Shown here piece by piece: positions 23,652 through 33,312 of a stretch of 64,000 nt of DNA. Source of the stretch: Luteibacter aegosomaticola (lineage in GTDB: Bacteria > Pseudomonadota > Gammaproteobacteria > Xanthomonadales > Rhodanobacteraceae); assembly GCF_023078475.1 (NCBI RefSeq), contig NZ_CP095741.1, positions 4,278,001-4,342,000 on the forward strand, in the 5' to 3' direction. The notes beneath the pieces were generated by a model. It did not search any database. It was not told the DNA's origin and was given only the letters and a program-made list of their open reading frames with translations. Made by a program: the position numbers and the translations under genes. Position 1 is the first letter of the stretch; every line of letters begins with the position of its first letter.

Positions 23652-26600
23652 TTACCACTTCACCTCGAGGGCCATGCGCGCACCCTGGTCCTTCGCACCG
23701 CCGCCGAACAGGCCGTGGTAGCTGGCGCTGACCGTGGTGTTGCGGGCCACCGCGAAGGTGACGCCCGCATCGGCGAGGCCGGCGTGGCGGGCCAGCGGGG
23801 CACCGGCGACGGTGAAGCTGTCACCGCCCGTGGTGAAGCGCTGCGTGTCGTACGGACGCACATCGCCCCATGCCTGCTGGTAACCCAGCGTGGCGTGGGC
23901 CGAGATGCCCTCGCCCAGGGCGAGCGTGCCGCGGACGCCGGCGGTGCCGACGGTCACGCCATCGTTCTGGCCCTGCACGTCGAGCGCCGCATCGCTGTTG
24001 CGCTCGTGGATGCCATCCTGGTCGAGCTGCACGCGTGCCACGTTCACGAACGGCGTGAGGCTGCCGCTCGTGAAGGTGAAGCGGTAGCCGCCATCCACGT
24101 AAGCCTGCGCCGTCGTGGCGTCGTAGCGTGCGGACGCATTGCCCGCGAGGCCATCGACGTTCACGTGGCGGTGGCTCTCGAGACGGTTCCAGCCGTACAT
24201 CGCACCCGCCTGCCATTCCCATGCACCGACGTTGCCAGCCGCATACAGGCCGGCCACGCGCGAGTGGCCCTGCACGCTGTCGCTACCGCTGCGTGCCGAG
24301 AGGTTGCCGGTACCGACCGTGCCGCCGAGGGTCACGCCGCCGAGATCATGATCGGCACCGACCAGCAGGCCGCTGCCGTTGCTGCGCAGGCTATCGACGC
24401 CGGCGCTGCCATCACGATCACCCCAATGGCCCCAGGCCGAAGCCCACGCGCCATTGGCCGTCTGGCCGCCATCGTTGGTGCCGAGCAGATGACGCTGCAC
24501 GGTCTCGCGGATCTGGCGGGCATCGTCGACCATCGCCGTGCGCGAGGAAGCCAGCGAGACACCCGCGAGCTGGCCAAGCGCCGGGGACACGGCCGGCGTC
24601 TGCAGGGCCACGACGGCGTCGTACACCGGCTTGCCCGAACCCTGCGACTCAACCGCTTCGGCCGTGGCGGCCTGGTTCGCGTTGGTGGCGAGCGAGGCGA
24701 AGCTGGTGTCGTTGCGCAGCAGGTCGAGGTAGACGTGGTTGGTGTCGTAGCTCAGCGTCGGGGTGAGGAAGGCCAGGTTCGAGGTCAGCGTGCCGAACGT
24801 GCCCTTCACGCCGGCATCGGCGGTGAGCAGCGTGTAGCGCGTGGAAGCCTTGTACGAACCGGTGCCCTGCAGCGAACGCACGGTGGCGCCGCCGAGGGTG
24901 GCCGTGCCGGTGACGTTCACGGTATCGCTGGTGCCGTCGGCGGCGGTGTTCACCACATAGGTGGAACCGCTGGCGAACACGAGGTTACCGCTGACATCGA
25001 AACGGCCGATCGCATCATCGCCGCCCGGGGTCATGCTGGTGCCGCTGCTCACGGTCACTTCGCCGAGCTTGCCGGCACCGGTGAGGATCGCGTTCTGCGC
25101 CAACACGAGCGAGCCACCGAGGCTGCCGGTGAGGTTCAGCACGCCGCCCGCCACCGTGGTGGTACCGGTGAAGGCGCTGCTGTCGCCGCTGAGGGTCAGC
25201 ATGCTGGTGCCGAGCTTGCTCACCGTGCCTTCGCCGCTGATCGCGCCAGCAAAGGTGGTGGCATCGCTACGATCGAAAGTCAGCGTACCGGCGCTCTTCA
25301 CCAGCACATCGCCCACGATCGAACCCGTGGTGGCGCCGTTACCGACGATCAGGTTGCCCTGCGAGACCGTGGTACCACCGGTGTAGGTGTTGGCCGCGGT
25401 GAGGCGCAGCGTACCCGGGCCCGACTTCACGATATCGCCCGGCGTGGTGCCGTCGACGATCGCGCCGCTGAGCGTCACCGTGGTGTCCGGGGCGACCACG
25501 AGGTTCGGGTCGCCGTTGACCACGATGTTGTTGGCGATGTTGATGCCATCGCGCAGGAACACCAGGCCGGTGTTCTCGGCCATGTTGACGGTGCCCGTAC
25601 CAAGCGCGCCGTTGCTGGCTACGCCCAGGTAGCCCGCGTCGATCCAGGTACCGCCGCTGTAGGTGTTATCGCCGCTCAGGGTGAGCGAACCGGTGCCCGT
25701 CTTGCGCAGGGCGCCGGTGCCGCTGACCGTACCGCCGATCGTGTAGCCGAAGTCGACATCGAGGGTGCCATCGCCTTCACCCAGCTTGAAGTCACGCTGC
25801 GTGAGCACGCTGTTGGTCGCGTGCAGCGTGCCGCCCGCGAGGGTGACGCTGTTGGATGCATCGCCGAGGTTGCTGTCATCGCCCACCTGCAGCGTGCCGC
25901 CGTTGACCACGACGCCACCGGTGAAGGTGTTCTGGCCGCTGAGCACCAGCGTGCCGGCATCGGTCTTGCGCAGGCCATCGGTGCCGGTGAGGTTGTTCTC
26001 GATGGTGGCGGTGATCGCCGCGCCATTCGAGGTGCCATCACCCACGCGGATGGTGGGGGCCAAACCGTCGGCGGCCACCAGTTGCAGGTCATCGCCCTTC
26101 AGGGTGTAGCCGTCGGTCAGGAACTGCATGCCCGTGGCAGCCACCGGTGTATCGGTGCCATCCACGGTCACCGTACCGGCGGCGCCGCCGAAGATGGCGA
26201 AGCCCGGTGCCGGGTTCATGCTGCTGGTGATGTTGCCTTCGGCATCGGAGAACACCTGCGCGGTGTTCGACCAGGTGCCCGTGCCGCCACCGGCGTGCGT
26301 CGACGACGCGAGGCCGTCGGCATTCCAGTAGTTGAGGACGGCACCGGTCTGGTTGACGAGGTCGAACTCGACACCGTTCTCATCGTTGCTCTGGCGCAGC
26401 ACCAGGTTGCTGCCGAGCGGCGTGGCGCCGAGCGTCAGGCCCTCCGTGCCGTAGATGTGCGCGCCGCCGCCCACCGTCATGAAACGGTAGACACCCAGGC
26501 CCAGGCCACCGAGGTCGTTGACGTCGACGACGCTGTTGTAGATGTCGGCAGTGCCCGTCACGTACAGGAGATCGCTGACGCCCGGCGTACCGACATCGAT

Positions 26601-28829
26601 GGCGAGGTGCGAATTCTGCACCGAGAGCGTGCCCGTGGTCAGCGTGCCGATCTGGCCCATACCCGGCGAGACGACACCGGAGTAGGACGTGAGCGAACTC
26701 AGCGTGCCGTTACCACCGACGGTCGTGCCACCCATTGCATAGACCATGGGCTCGATGTTCGCGGAGGTAAGGCTGTCGGCGCCCACCACGAGCGTGCCCG
26801 CGTTGACGGTCATCGGGTGGCTCGATTCGACATTGCCTTCGACGACCAGCGTGCCAGCGCCGTTCTTGTAAATGGTGCTGCCCAGTTCGAGGTTGTTCGG
26901 GTTGGCATCTTCTACGCTACCCGACAAGGTACCGGCCAGGCCGGCGCCCACATCAAACACCTCACGGCCGCGCAGCACGAACGTGTTGCCGAACGCCAGG
27001 TTATCGCCGAACGCAAACGTGGTCTGGTCAGCCATGGTGACGATGGCATGGCCCAGCGCGCCTGCCGAGCCGGCGCGCAGGGTGCCGCCGCTGATGTCGA
27101 TCCAATTCGTGCTGTTATTGCCCGTCAGCGTCAGCGTGCCCGTGCCGACCTGCGCCAAGTCGTGCACCGAGGCGTCGCCCGCATAAGTCACGCTATCGGA
27201 ACGGTTGAACCAGACGTTGCCGTTCGCACCGCTGACATCACCGATAAGCTGGCCGCCAGCGCCGCCGTTGCCGATCTTCAGCGTGCCGTCGATCGTTGCG
27301 CCAGCGAGGCCCAGCGTTTCAAGCGTACCGGTAAGCGTGAAGACCTTCGTGCCCGTCTGCTCGAAGCTATCCGACGTGATGTCGCCGCCGTAACTGCCGT
27401 CCGCCGCCAAGTTGAGCGTGAGGTCCGCGCCATTGACGATCTTGCCACCCACGCCGGATAGCGACGACATATTTAGGGGCGTGCCGGCCAGATCAAGCGT
27501 GCCACCGTCGATCTGGTAGGCAGCCGCCGGGCCGCCGTGCAGAATCAGCGTGCCGTCTTCGAGGGTCGTCGTACCTAAGTAATCCGGCGTGTAGAGCTCG
27601 ACCTGGCCCTCGCCAGTCTTGGTGATGCCACCCGGCGTCAAGACCTGCTGATTGAACGTGAGCGAATTGCCAGCTGCGACATCGAACGTAAGATCACTCG
27701 AGGCCGATACATGGCCATCGAACGTCCAGTTCGCATTGTCCGGAGAACGGTTGGCGTTGTACGCGCTAAAGCCCGTGATATCAGCAGCGCCGCCGCCGTC
27801 ACCTTCGAACGACAGGGAGTTGTTGGTGCCGGCCGAATAGACGCGCCCGTTGATCCTGGTACTACTGAACAGGATATCGTTGTTGTTGCCAGTGACAGCG
27901 ATCGCATCCCCCTGGCTGGAGCCATCGCCCGACATGCCTCCGCTGATGTCGCCCAGGTTGATGACCGAGTTGTTGTTGCCGCTGATCACCAGACCGGTGC
28001 CGCCGAAGCCTGCGACGCCACCGGTCCCAGCCTGCGCGCCCGAACCACCTGTGATGAGATCGTAGTTCTTGAACGTGTTGCTGTCGCCGACGATGACGAC
28101 ACCTGCGCCGCCACCGCCACCACCGGCTCCGTAGCCACCCGTGCCACCCGTGCCGCCGCGCAGCCACGAGAAGTTACTCACACTCAAGCTATTTGCGACG
28201 ACAACGGCTGCGCCGCCACCGCCGCCACCGCCGCCCATGGTCTCGCTATTGCCCTCACCGCCAGCGCCACCGTCGCCACCCAGGATCGCCGGGGCGGAGA
28301 TCGTGATTTGCGCGGGGCTTTCATCGATCGGCATGAGATAGATCGCAGCGGCACCGCCACCACCGCCCGAGGTACCCGAGCCTGCCTCACCGCTAGCCGC
28401 GACAGACGTCTGATTGATATCGCCCGAAAAGTAGACAAGCGAATTTTGTCCGCCGGCACCACCCGTACCCGCATCGCCCGTCAGGCCGGCGCTACCGTCA
28501 ATCTCGTTGCTGTTGGGCTGCGCGAGCGAATCATTGCCCGCATGGCCGCCACCCGCACCGCCACCAAACGTGCCCGAACCCGAACCGCCGGCACCGGCAC
28601 CCGGAAGCGCAGGATTGCTGCCGTTCGTATACGGCGCGTCGATCTGCGCAAAGGAAGCGCCCGACGCCACCATCAACGCACTACCAATGCACAACGCCAG
28701 CAACGCCTGGCGCGGACGCGAAACCTGACCCTGTGCGCTTGCGCCCCCCTGAGCGCGCGTAGCGATTTCCGCGACGGCCTGCGTAACACCCAGCGCGCGG
28801 TTAAAGACGAGACGATAGATACGATTCAT
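23652..28829 (-). CDS. Large autotransporter (type Va) with extended signal peptide
   Basis: 1725 residues from the ATG at 28829, which begins the extended signal region MNRIYRLVFNRALGVTQAVAE and ends with LCIGSALMVASGASFA. A Gly-rich head (GAGAGGSGSGTFGGGAGGG) leads into a long beta-helix passenger with passenger-associated repeats of the type GAGTLTLSGDNTYSGGT. The last 280 residues are an autotransporter beta-barrel (ANGAWASAWGHWGDRDGS) ending in the typical aromatic residue (LEVKW). It is secreted to the outer membrane and displayed as an adhesin-like fibre; no protease triad is apparent in the passenger. Its N-terminal Gly stretch is the lowest-complexity part and could vary in length. 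Confidence 0.9.
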   Translation of the reverse strand: MNRIYRLVFNRALGVTQAVAEIATRAQGGASAQGQVSRPRQALLALCIGSALMVASGASFAQIDAPYTNGSNPALPGAGAGGSGSGTFGGGAGGGHAGNDSLAQPNSNEIDGSAGLTGDAGTGGAGGQNSLVYFSGDINQTSVAASGEAGSGTSGGGGGAAAIYLMPIDESPAQITISAPAILGGDGGAGGEGNSETMGGGGGGGGAAVVVANSLSVSNFSWLRGGTGGTGGYGAGGGGGGAGVVIVGDSNTFKNYDLITGGSGAQAGTGGVAGFGGTGLVISGNNNSVINLGDISGGMSGDGSSQGDAIAVTGNNNDILFSSTRINGRVYSAGTNNSLSFEGDGGGAADITGFSAYNANRSPDNANWTFDGHVSASSDLTFDVAAGNSLTFNQQVLTPGGITKTGEGQVELYTPDYLGTTTLEDGTLILHGGPAAAYQIDGGTLDLAGTPLNMSSLSGVGGKIVNGADLTLNLAADGSYGGDITSDSFEQTGTKVFTLTGTLETLGLAGATIDGTLKIGNGGAGGQLIGDVSGANGNVWFNRSDSVTYAGDASVHDLAQVGTGTLTLTGNNSTNWIDISGGTLRAGSAGALGHAIVTMADQTTFAFGDNLAFGNTFVLRGREVFDVGAGLAGTLSGSVEDANPNNLELGSTIYKNGAGTLVVEGNVESSHPMTVNAGTLVVGADSLTSANIEPMVYAMGGTTVGGNGTLSSLTSYSGVVSPGMGQIGTLTTGTLSVQNSHLAIDVGTPGVSDLLYVTGTADIYNSVVDVNDLGGLGLGVYRFMTVGGGAHIYGTEGLTLGATPLGSNLVLRQSNDENGVEFDLVNQTGAVLNYWNADGLASSTHAGGGTGTWSNTAQVFSDAEGNITSSMNPAPGFAIFGGAAGTVTVDGTDTPVAATGMQFLTDGYTLKGDDLQLVAADGLAPTIRVGDGTSNGAAITATIENNLTGTDGLRKTDAGTLVLSGQNTFTGGVVVNGGTLQVGDDSNLGDASNSVTLAGGTLHATNSVLTQRDFKLGEGDGTLDVDFGYTIGGTVSGTGALRKTGTGSLTLSGDNTYSGGTWIDAGYLGVASNGALGTGTVNMAENTGLVFLRDGINIANNIVVNGDPNLVVAPDTTVTLSGAIVDGTTPGDIVKSGPGTLRLTAANTYTGGTTVSQGNLIVGNGATTGSIVGDVLVKSAGTLTFDRSDATTFAGAISGEGTVSKLGTSMLTLSGDSSAFTGTTTVAGGVLNLTGSLGGSLVLAQNAILTGAGKLGEVTVSSGTSMTPGGDDAIGRFDVSGNLVFASGSTYVVNTAADGTSDTVNVTGTATLGGATVRSLQGTGSYKASTRYTLLTADAGVKGTFGTLTSNLAFLTPTLSYDTNHVYLDLLRNDTSFASLATNANQAATAEAVESQGSGKPVYDAVVALQTPAVSPALGQLAGVSLASSRTAMVDDARQIRETVQRHLLGTNDGGQTANGAWASAWGHWGDRDGSAGVDSLRSNGSGLLVGADHDLGGVTLGGTVGTGNLSARSGSDSVQGHSRVAGLYAAGNVGAWEWQAGAMYGWNRLESHRHVNVDGLAGNASARYDATTAQAYVDGGYRFTFTSGSLTPFVNVARVQLDQDGIHERNSDAALDVQGQNDGVTVGTAGVRGTLALGEGISAHATLGYQQAWGDVRPYDTQRFTTGGDSFTVAGAPLARHAGLADAGVTFAVARNTTVSASYHGLFGGGAKDQGARMALEVKW

Positions 28830-29021
28830 TCGAGACAACATCCATTGGTAGTGACGCAATAAGTCGCTTTTGGGCACATAGCGCCCCCCGGCGTCGCAAC
28901 ACGCCGAAGCAACCGAAAAGAGAAAAAGGAAGCGCCAAGCCCCAAAGCGCGCTTCGCGAAAACGTTTGCAATGGATGTGCCAAAAATGTGAACTTCGTCA
29001 CATTTGTGAAAACGCGTTGCC

Positions 29022-29116
29022 GTAGGAGCTCACCCTGTGAGCGACGCCGTTCGCGAAAGAGCCACAGGCCCTGTGGCCGTGAGGCGAAAGATGTCGCCCA
29101 CAGGGTGGGCTCCTAC
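29022..29116. repeat. REP family A inverted pair (95 bp)
   Basis: The left arm is the GAGCTCAC/GTGAGCGAC variant, with a compensated palindrome; the right arm is standard. The rest of the 28830-29169 gap holds the autotransporter promoter region; no other gene seen. Confidence 0.93.
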
Positions 29117-29169
29117 GGGGCGGGTGAATCGGGCGAGATGGCGGGGCTCAGGCCACGCGCGACGGGGTG

Positions 29170-31185
29170 CTACGCCAAGCGTTGGCGGGGCAGTCCTTTG
29201 AGATGCAACGTAAATGCCACGCCGTCATCGATGTTGCGTGCGCTTGCGCTGCCCTGGTGGCGTTCGGCGACCAGACGGACAACGTACAGGCCAAGGCCCA
29301 GATGCGGTGCCTCGCCCGGCGTGGCTTTCTCACGCAGGCTCACCAGCGAATCGAACAGCCGGCCCTGCATCGCGGCGGGCAGCGGCGGGCCCTGGTTGGC
29401 GAGCTCCACATCGGCACCGTCCGGCGTGGGCCGCAGGGCGATGCGCATCCAGCCACCCGGTGGGGTGAACGAGAGCGCGTTGTCGAACAGCTTGTCGAGC
29501 GCCTGGGCGATGAGCTCGGGCGACACGTGCATCGACACGGGCGTGTCGGGCACGTCCACTTCGATGGGCCGGTTACCCGCAAGTGAGCGGTAGCCTTCGG
29601 CGCAGCCACGCACGACGTCGATAAGGTTCACGTCTTCCGCCTCGGCCGAGGCGATCGCGCGTTCCATCCGGCTGGCTTCACTCATGGCGCGCACCAGCGC
29701 GCTGAGCCGGGTGACGCCATCGCGCGCCCGGGCGAGGTACGGCTCGGCTTCCGGCGGCAAGCCAGCGTGGTCGAGGTTATCGAGCGAGGATTTGACGATG
29801 GCGAGCGGCGTCTGCAGCTCGTGCGAGAGCTTGGAAGCCAGCGTGCGCAGGTAATCGGTATAGCCGCCCACCACGTCGAACAGCCGGGCGAAGCTGCGGG
29901 CGAGGTCGCCGAGCTCGTCGGTGGCATCGATGAGCGGGAACGGGCCGTCGAGCTTGCCATCGTTATCCTGCGCGCGCTCGGCGGCGTTGCGCAGGCGACG
30001 CAGGCGGAAGGTGAGCCGCGTGGCGAACAGCAGCAGCACGCCACCGGCGACAAGCAGCACACCGAAGCTGGTGAGCAGCAGGCCGAACAACGCGCGGTTG
30101 GCGAGCAGCGGCACCGCGCGGCTGGGCTGTTCGAGCAGCACGACGCCATGCAGCTTGCCGCCCTGGGTGATCGGCACCGCTGCGGAGAGCAGGACGCTGC
30201 CGCGCGCTTCGCCCATGCGCCATGCAGTGGAGGGGTTGCCGCCGAGCGCACGACGCACCTCGGGCAGGTCGATCTTCGGCGCATCCTCGGCCCACGCGCT
30301 GCTATCGGCCATGCGCGTGGCGAGCAACGAGCGGTATACGAGCGAGGCAAACCAGCCGGGCTGCTGGCTGGGTGGCGCGTCGGGCAAGGCCGTCCTGCCA
30401 GGCAACATGAGGTTGCCGGTCTGCGCCATGAGCCACGCATCGGGCGAGAGCACGCGGACGCGCACGCCATCGGGCGCGAGGCGTTCGAGCTCTTGCGATA
30501 GCGCAGGCGAGAAATCGAGCAGTGGACGGGTATCGGCGCTGAGCGGCTCGGCGTCGCCAGCCGCGGCAAGGTGTACGCCGACGCCGAAGCGGTCGAGGCG
30601 CAGGCCACGCGGCAGCTTCAGCTCCACGCGGAAGCCGCCGCCATCTTCCTGCCATTGCGCATTGATCTGGTCGGGCAGCACGCCGGCTTCCGGATCGAGC
30701 GCGATCGCGGTGGTGGCGCCGGGCGCGGCGCTGGCCAACAGGTAGCGCTGCGCGTCTTCGTTGCTGGCGATGGAGAGGATCAGGTGGTCGGCGCTGAGCG
30801 CGAGGCGATCGGCGGCATCGGCGCGGCGGCGGCTGGGCGCGCGCACGTCGATGGTGAAGTACAGCCAGCGGTCGTCTTCCGCGAACATCACCTTGGCATT
30901 GCGGCCTAGCGGCTGCGCCCACGGACTCAACGGCGCCCAGTCATCGGCGTAGCCATCGATGGTGATGGGCACGTTGGCCTGCTGGACGTACCAGGCATTG
31001 CCGGCCGGCGGCAGCGGCGCCTCGACGACGACCAGGCTGCGCGCCATCGCACGCGCCGACGCCACCAGCGCCTGGGCCTGGCCCTCACGGAGCAGCGTTT
31101 CCATCTGCCGAACATAAAGCCACCCGGCCACGGGAAGGGCCAGGGTGCAGAGCGCGACGAGAAGCAGTTTCTGCCGCAGCGTCAT
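29170..31185 (-). CDS. Sensor histidine kinase of the proteobacterial dedicated sortase type
   Basis: 671 residues from the ATG at 31185 (MTLRQKLLLVALC), preferred because the longer frame runs into a REP. There is a transmembrane helix at 5-25, a periplasmic domain with a CBM9-like pattern (PITIDGYADDWAPLSPW, DDRWLYFTIDV), a second helix (FGLLLTSFGVLLVAGGVLLL), HAMP, then the kinase: H box KLSHELQTPLAIVKSSLDNL, N box ALDKLFDNALSFTPPGG, G boxes and a final HQGSASARN. This domain order is that of the PdsS-type kinases that pair with PdsR. The response regulator lies immediately upstream, separated by a broken REP pair that sits 3 bases from the start and leaves no Shine-Dalgarno site. No sortase or target gene is in view. 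Confidence 0.72.
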   Translation of the reverse strand: MTLRQKLLLVALCTLALPVAGWLYVRQMETLLREGQAQALVASARAMARSLVVVEAPLPPAGNAWYVQQANVPITIDGYADDWAPLSPWAQPLGRNAKVMFAEDDRWLYFTIDVRAPSRRRADAADRLALSADHLILSIASNEDAQRYLLASAAPGATTAIALDPEAGVLPDQINAQWQEDGGGFRVELKLPRGLRLDRFGVGVHLAAAGDAEPLSADTRPLLDFSPALSQELERLAPDGVRVRVLSPDAWLMAQTGNLMLPGRTALPDAPPSQQPGWFASLVYRSLLATRMADSSAWAEDAPKIDLPEVRRALGGNPSTAWRMGEARGSVLLSAAVPITQGGKLHGVVLLEQPSRAVPLLANRALFGLLLTSFGVLLVAGGVLLLFATRLTFRLRRLRNAAERAQDNDGKLDGPFPLIDATDELGDLARSFARLFDVVGGYTDYLRTLASKLSHELQTPLAIVKSSLDNLDHAGLPPEAEPYLARARDGVTRLSALVRAMSEASRMERAIASAEAEDVNLIDVVRGCAEGYRSLAGNRPIEVDVPDTPVSMHVSPELIAQALDKLFDNALSFTPPGGWMRIALRPTPDGADVELANQGPPLPAAMQGRLFDSLVSLREKATPGEAPHLGLGLYVVRLVAERHQGSASARNIDDGVAFTLHLKGLPRQRLA

Positions 31186-31188
31186 ACC

Positions 31189-31264
31189 GTAGGAGCCCAC
31201 CCTGTGGGCGACATCTTTCGCCTCACCGCAGCAGGCCCTGTGGCGTCATCGCGAAAGATGTCGT
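31189..31264. repeat. REP family A pair with broken right arm
   Basis: The left arm is perfect; the right arm stops at GCGAAAGATGTCG and then diverges (TGGGGGTGG instead of CCCACAGGG). It occupies the gap between response regulator and kinase. Confidence 0.88.
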
Positions 31265-31278
31265 GGGGGTGGTGCGCA

Positions 31279-31968
31279 TTACGGGGTCCAGCGGTAGCCG
31301 ACGCCGTGGACGGTTTCGATCGCGTCGAAATCCGGCGCCAGCGCGACGAACTTCTTGCGGATGCGCTTGATGTGCGAGGTGATCGTGGCGTCATCCACCA
31401 CCAGCTCGGCTTCGCGCATGAGCTGGTCGCGGTTCTTCACGTGGCCGGGGAAGCGCACCAGCGTGTGCACCATCCAGAACTCGGTGACCGTCAGCGGGAT
31501 CTCGGTGCCGTTCCAGGTGATGCGCATGCGCTCGCTTTCCAGGCGCAGCGGGCCGTGGGTGATCACGTTCTCGCTGGCGGCGGGCGTCTTCAGCGATTCG
31601 ATGCGGCGGAACAGCGCGGCGATGCGGGCGGCCAGCTGGTGCAGGCTGGTGTCCTTGCTGAGGTAATCGTCGGCGCCCAGGCGCAGGCCGCTGATCACGT
31701 CGAAGTCGGAATCACGGGCCGTCAGGAAGATGAGCGGCAGCGTGGCGCTCTTGGCGCGCAGCTCGCGGCAAAGGTCGAAGCCGCCCTCGGGCTCATCGCC
31801 CAGGCCGATATCGATGATGACCAGCTCGGGCAGGCGCATGGCGAAGGCGTTGGAGGCCTCGGCACGCGAGCTGTAGCCGCGGGCCTCGTAGCCGAAGCGG
31901 CTGAGCGCTTCCACGTAGTTGGCGCGGATGAGGGGTTCGTCTTCGACAATGGCAATGCTGCGGCCCAT
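31279..31968 (-). CDS. OmpR-family response regulator (PdsR-type)
   Basis: 229 residues from the ATG at 31968 (MGRSIAIVEDE). The receiver has acidic residues E9/D10, phospho-acceptor D in IIDIGLGDEPEGG, T in FLTARDSD and K in DDYLSKD. The C-terminal winged helix (ITWNGTEIPLTVTEFWMVH, TITSHIKRIRKKF, VHGVGYRW) is of OmpR type. The GLGDEPEGG insert and the FPGHVKNRDQLMREAELVVDDATI stretch match the dedicated sortase system regulators. First gene of the two-gene operon; divergent from two small ORFs. Confidence 0.8.
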   Translation of the reverse strand: MGRSIAIVEDEPLIRANYVEALSRFGYEARGYSSRAEASNAFAMRLPELVIIDIGLGDEPEGGFDLCRELRAKSATLPLIFLTARDSDFDVISGLRLGADDYLSKDTSLHQLAARIAALFRRIESLKTPAASENVITHGPLRLESERMRITWNGTEIPLTVTEFWMVHTLVRFPGHVKNRDQLMREAELVVDDATITSHIKRIRKKFVALAPDFDAIETVHGVGYRWTP

Positions 31969-32212
31969 GGGGGTTCCGTTTTCGGGTTGGCGTGCGCAGG
32001 GTGCAATGGCGGCCCGGATCGCGCAAGCGCCCGCCACGCATTGCCCGTGTTTTGCCCGTGCACGAGCCCATCCCGGGCCTACACGCTGCGTTTGCCCGCG
32101 TTTTGCCACAAAGCATCGGTGGATTGCCCCACGGGAGCCGCCCCTGCCGCCCCGGCAGGCGCTGAACTGGCACCACGGCGGCCCTACCGGCGCCGAAGGA
32201 TCAAAGAAGACC

Positions 32213-32326
32213 ATGAAGACCAAGCCCGACGCCGACAACACCGAACTGGAACGAAATTTTGAGCCCCTCCGCGTAACACTCGCCCTGGGGGCACTGTTGC
32301 TGGGCCTGCTTTGCGGGCTGCACTGA
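32213..32326 (+). CDS. 37-residue single-helix membrane protein
   Basis: MKTKPDADNTELERNF is a charged head, followed by a hydrophobic tail VTLALGALLLGLLCGLH. AAAGAAG precedes the ATG. It is followed 12 bases later by another tiny ORF with a perfect AGGAGG site, and then by a strong terminator, so the pair looks like a real short transcript. Unknown function. Confidence 0.6.
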   Translation: MKTKPDADNTELERNFEPLRVTLALGALLLGLLCGLH

Positions 32327-32338
32327 GGAGGTTGGCTC

Positions 32339-32458
32339 ATGGATCTATTTGACGACTTCGTGGAACCGGCGCTGGAAGGCCCCGGTATGACCGGGACGCA
32401 CGCAAGCGCGCCCGCCGCCGGTGGGCCGGAACCCGACCCGAACTGGCAACCCGTTTAA
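32339..32458 (+). CDS. 39-residue acidic protein, unknown function
   Basis: Starts MDLFDDFVEPALEGPG and ends PDPNWQPV. AGGAGG lies 7 bases before the ATG, overlapping the end of the preceding small gene. Acidic with no membrane helix; probably works with its partner. Confidence 0.6.
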   Translation: MDLFDDFVEPALEGPGMTGTHASAPAAGGPEPDPNWQPV

Positions 32459-32506
32459 CCGTTTCCCGCTTCCCCCTCGAGCTCCTGGTGTGTGGACGCT
32501 CCTTCA

Positions 32507-32535
32507 CTCCCCCGGCCTTAACCGGGGGAGCTTTT
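32507..32535 (+). terminator. Rho-independent terminator of the small ORF pair
   Basis: Stem CTCCCCCGG/CCGGGGGAG, loop CCTTAA, then CTTTTTCG. Confidence 0.9.
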
Positions 32536-32571
32536 TCGTGCGCGGCGCGTGCGTGGCGGCGCCCTCCCCCG

Positions 32572-33294
32572 CTACTCGGCCTTCTCCACCGGTTTGGCCG
32601 GCTTCGGCGGTTTGACCTCGCTGAGCGGTACCAGGGTGGCATCGCCCACCCAGACCTGGCTCTCGTAGCCGGCGAAGAAGTTGGTGCGCTCGTTCTTCAG
32701 CCGCTGGATGAGGGTGATGCCGCGCATCGGGGCCACCCCGCTCAGATACATATCTCCACCAAAGAGCGAGGCCGTTTCCAGCTGATGCAGTTCGCGGTCG
32801 AAACGCTTCTGGGCCCGCGGCGCAGCGTAGGCATCCGCGTACTCCAGCTTCATCGTGTTCCAGTAGGCATCGGCCTGGGCGTGCTCTTCCGGGGTGAGCA
32901 ATTGGTAAGCCGCAACGAAGGCCCCTTCGTAGTCGGGCTCGTGGCGTTCGGCCGCAAGGGCCAGCCAGGCCACGCCCAGCGGGCGGTTTTGCACCGCGTG
33001 GTCGCCATTGAAGTACATGATGCCGAGCGCGTGTTGCGCCGGCTTGCTGGCCCAGTGCGCCGCGCTTTCCAGTGAATCGCGGGCCATGCCGAAGCGGGCG
33101 GCCCAGTAATGCGAGCCGGCCTGGCAGAAGTAGTAATCGCCGGGGAGGATACGCTCCACGCCGAAGGCGCAACCGCGCAGCATGTCGGCGACATCCTTCT
33201 CCTGCCCGGGTAAGGGAACGGGCCGCTCACCCTGGGCGCAGCCCGCCAGCATGAGGCTGGCCGTGATCGTTGCGAGATACAGCCATGACCTCAT
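32572..33294 (-). CDS. Sel1-like repeat lipoprotein (paralog 1 of 3)
   Basis: 240 residues with a lipoprotein signal (ASLMLAGC). The body reads ERILPGDYYFCQAGSHYWA, DSLESAAHWASKPAQHALG, IMYFNGDHAVQNRPLGVAWLALAAERHEP, an Ala/Gly repeat pattern typical of Sel1-like TPR relatives. The C-terminus is lysine/proline-rich. It is the third gene on the minus strand of a run of three homologous genes; the other two have ordinary signal peptides. Role unknown, probably envelope-associated protein binding. Confidence 0.72.
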   Translation of the reverse strand: MRSWLYLATITASLMLAGCAQGERPVPLPGQEKDVADMLRGCAFGVERILPGDYYFCQAGSHYWAARFGMARDSLESAAHWASKPAQHALGIMYFNGDHAVQNRPLGVAWLALAAERHEPDYEGAFVAAYQLLTPEEHAQADAYWNTMKLEYADAYAAPRAQKRFDRELHQLETASLFGGDMYLSGVAPMRGITLIQRLKNERTNFFAGYESQVWVGDATLVPLSEVKPPKPAKPVEKAE

Positions 33295-33312
33295 GCGCGT
33301 ACTCCTTCGCGG

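Noticed and set aside
23715-27461. A 1248-codon open frame on the plus strand opposite the autotransporter
   Set aside because: It is the third-position shadow of a high-GC, Gly/Thr-rich gene; low-complexity composition, no family motif, no ribosome site.
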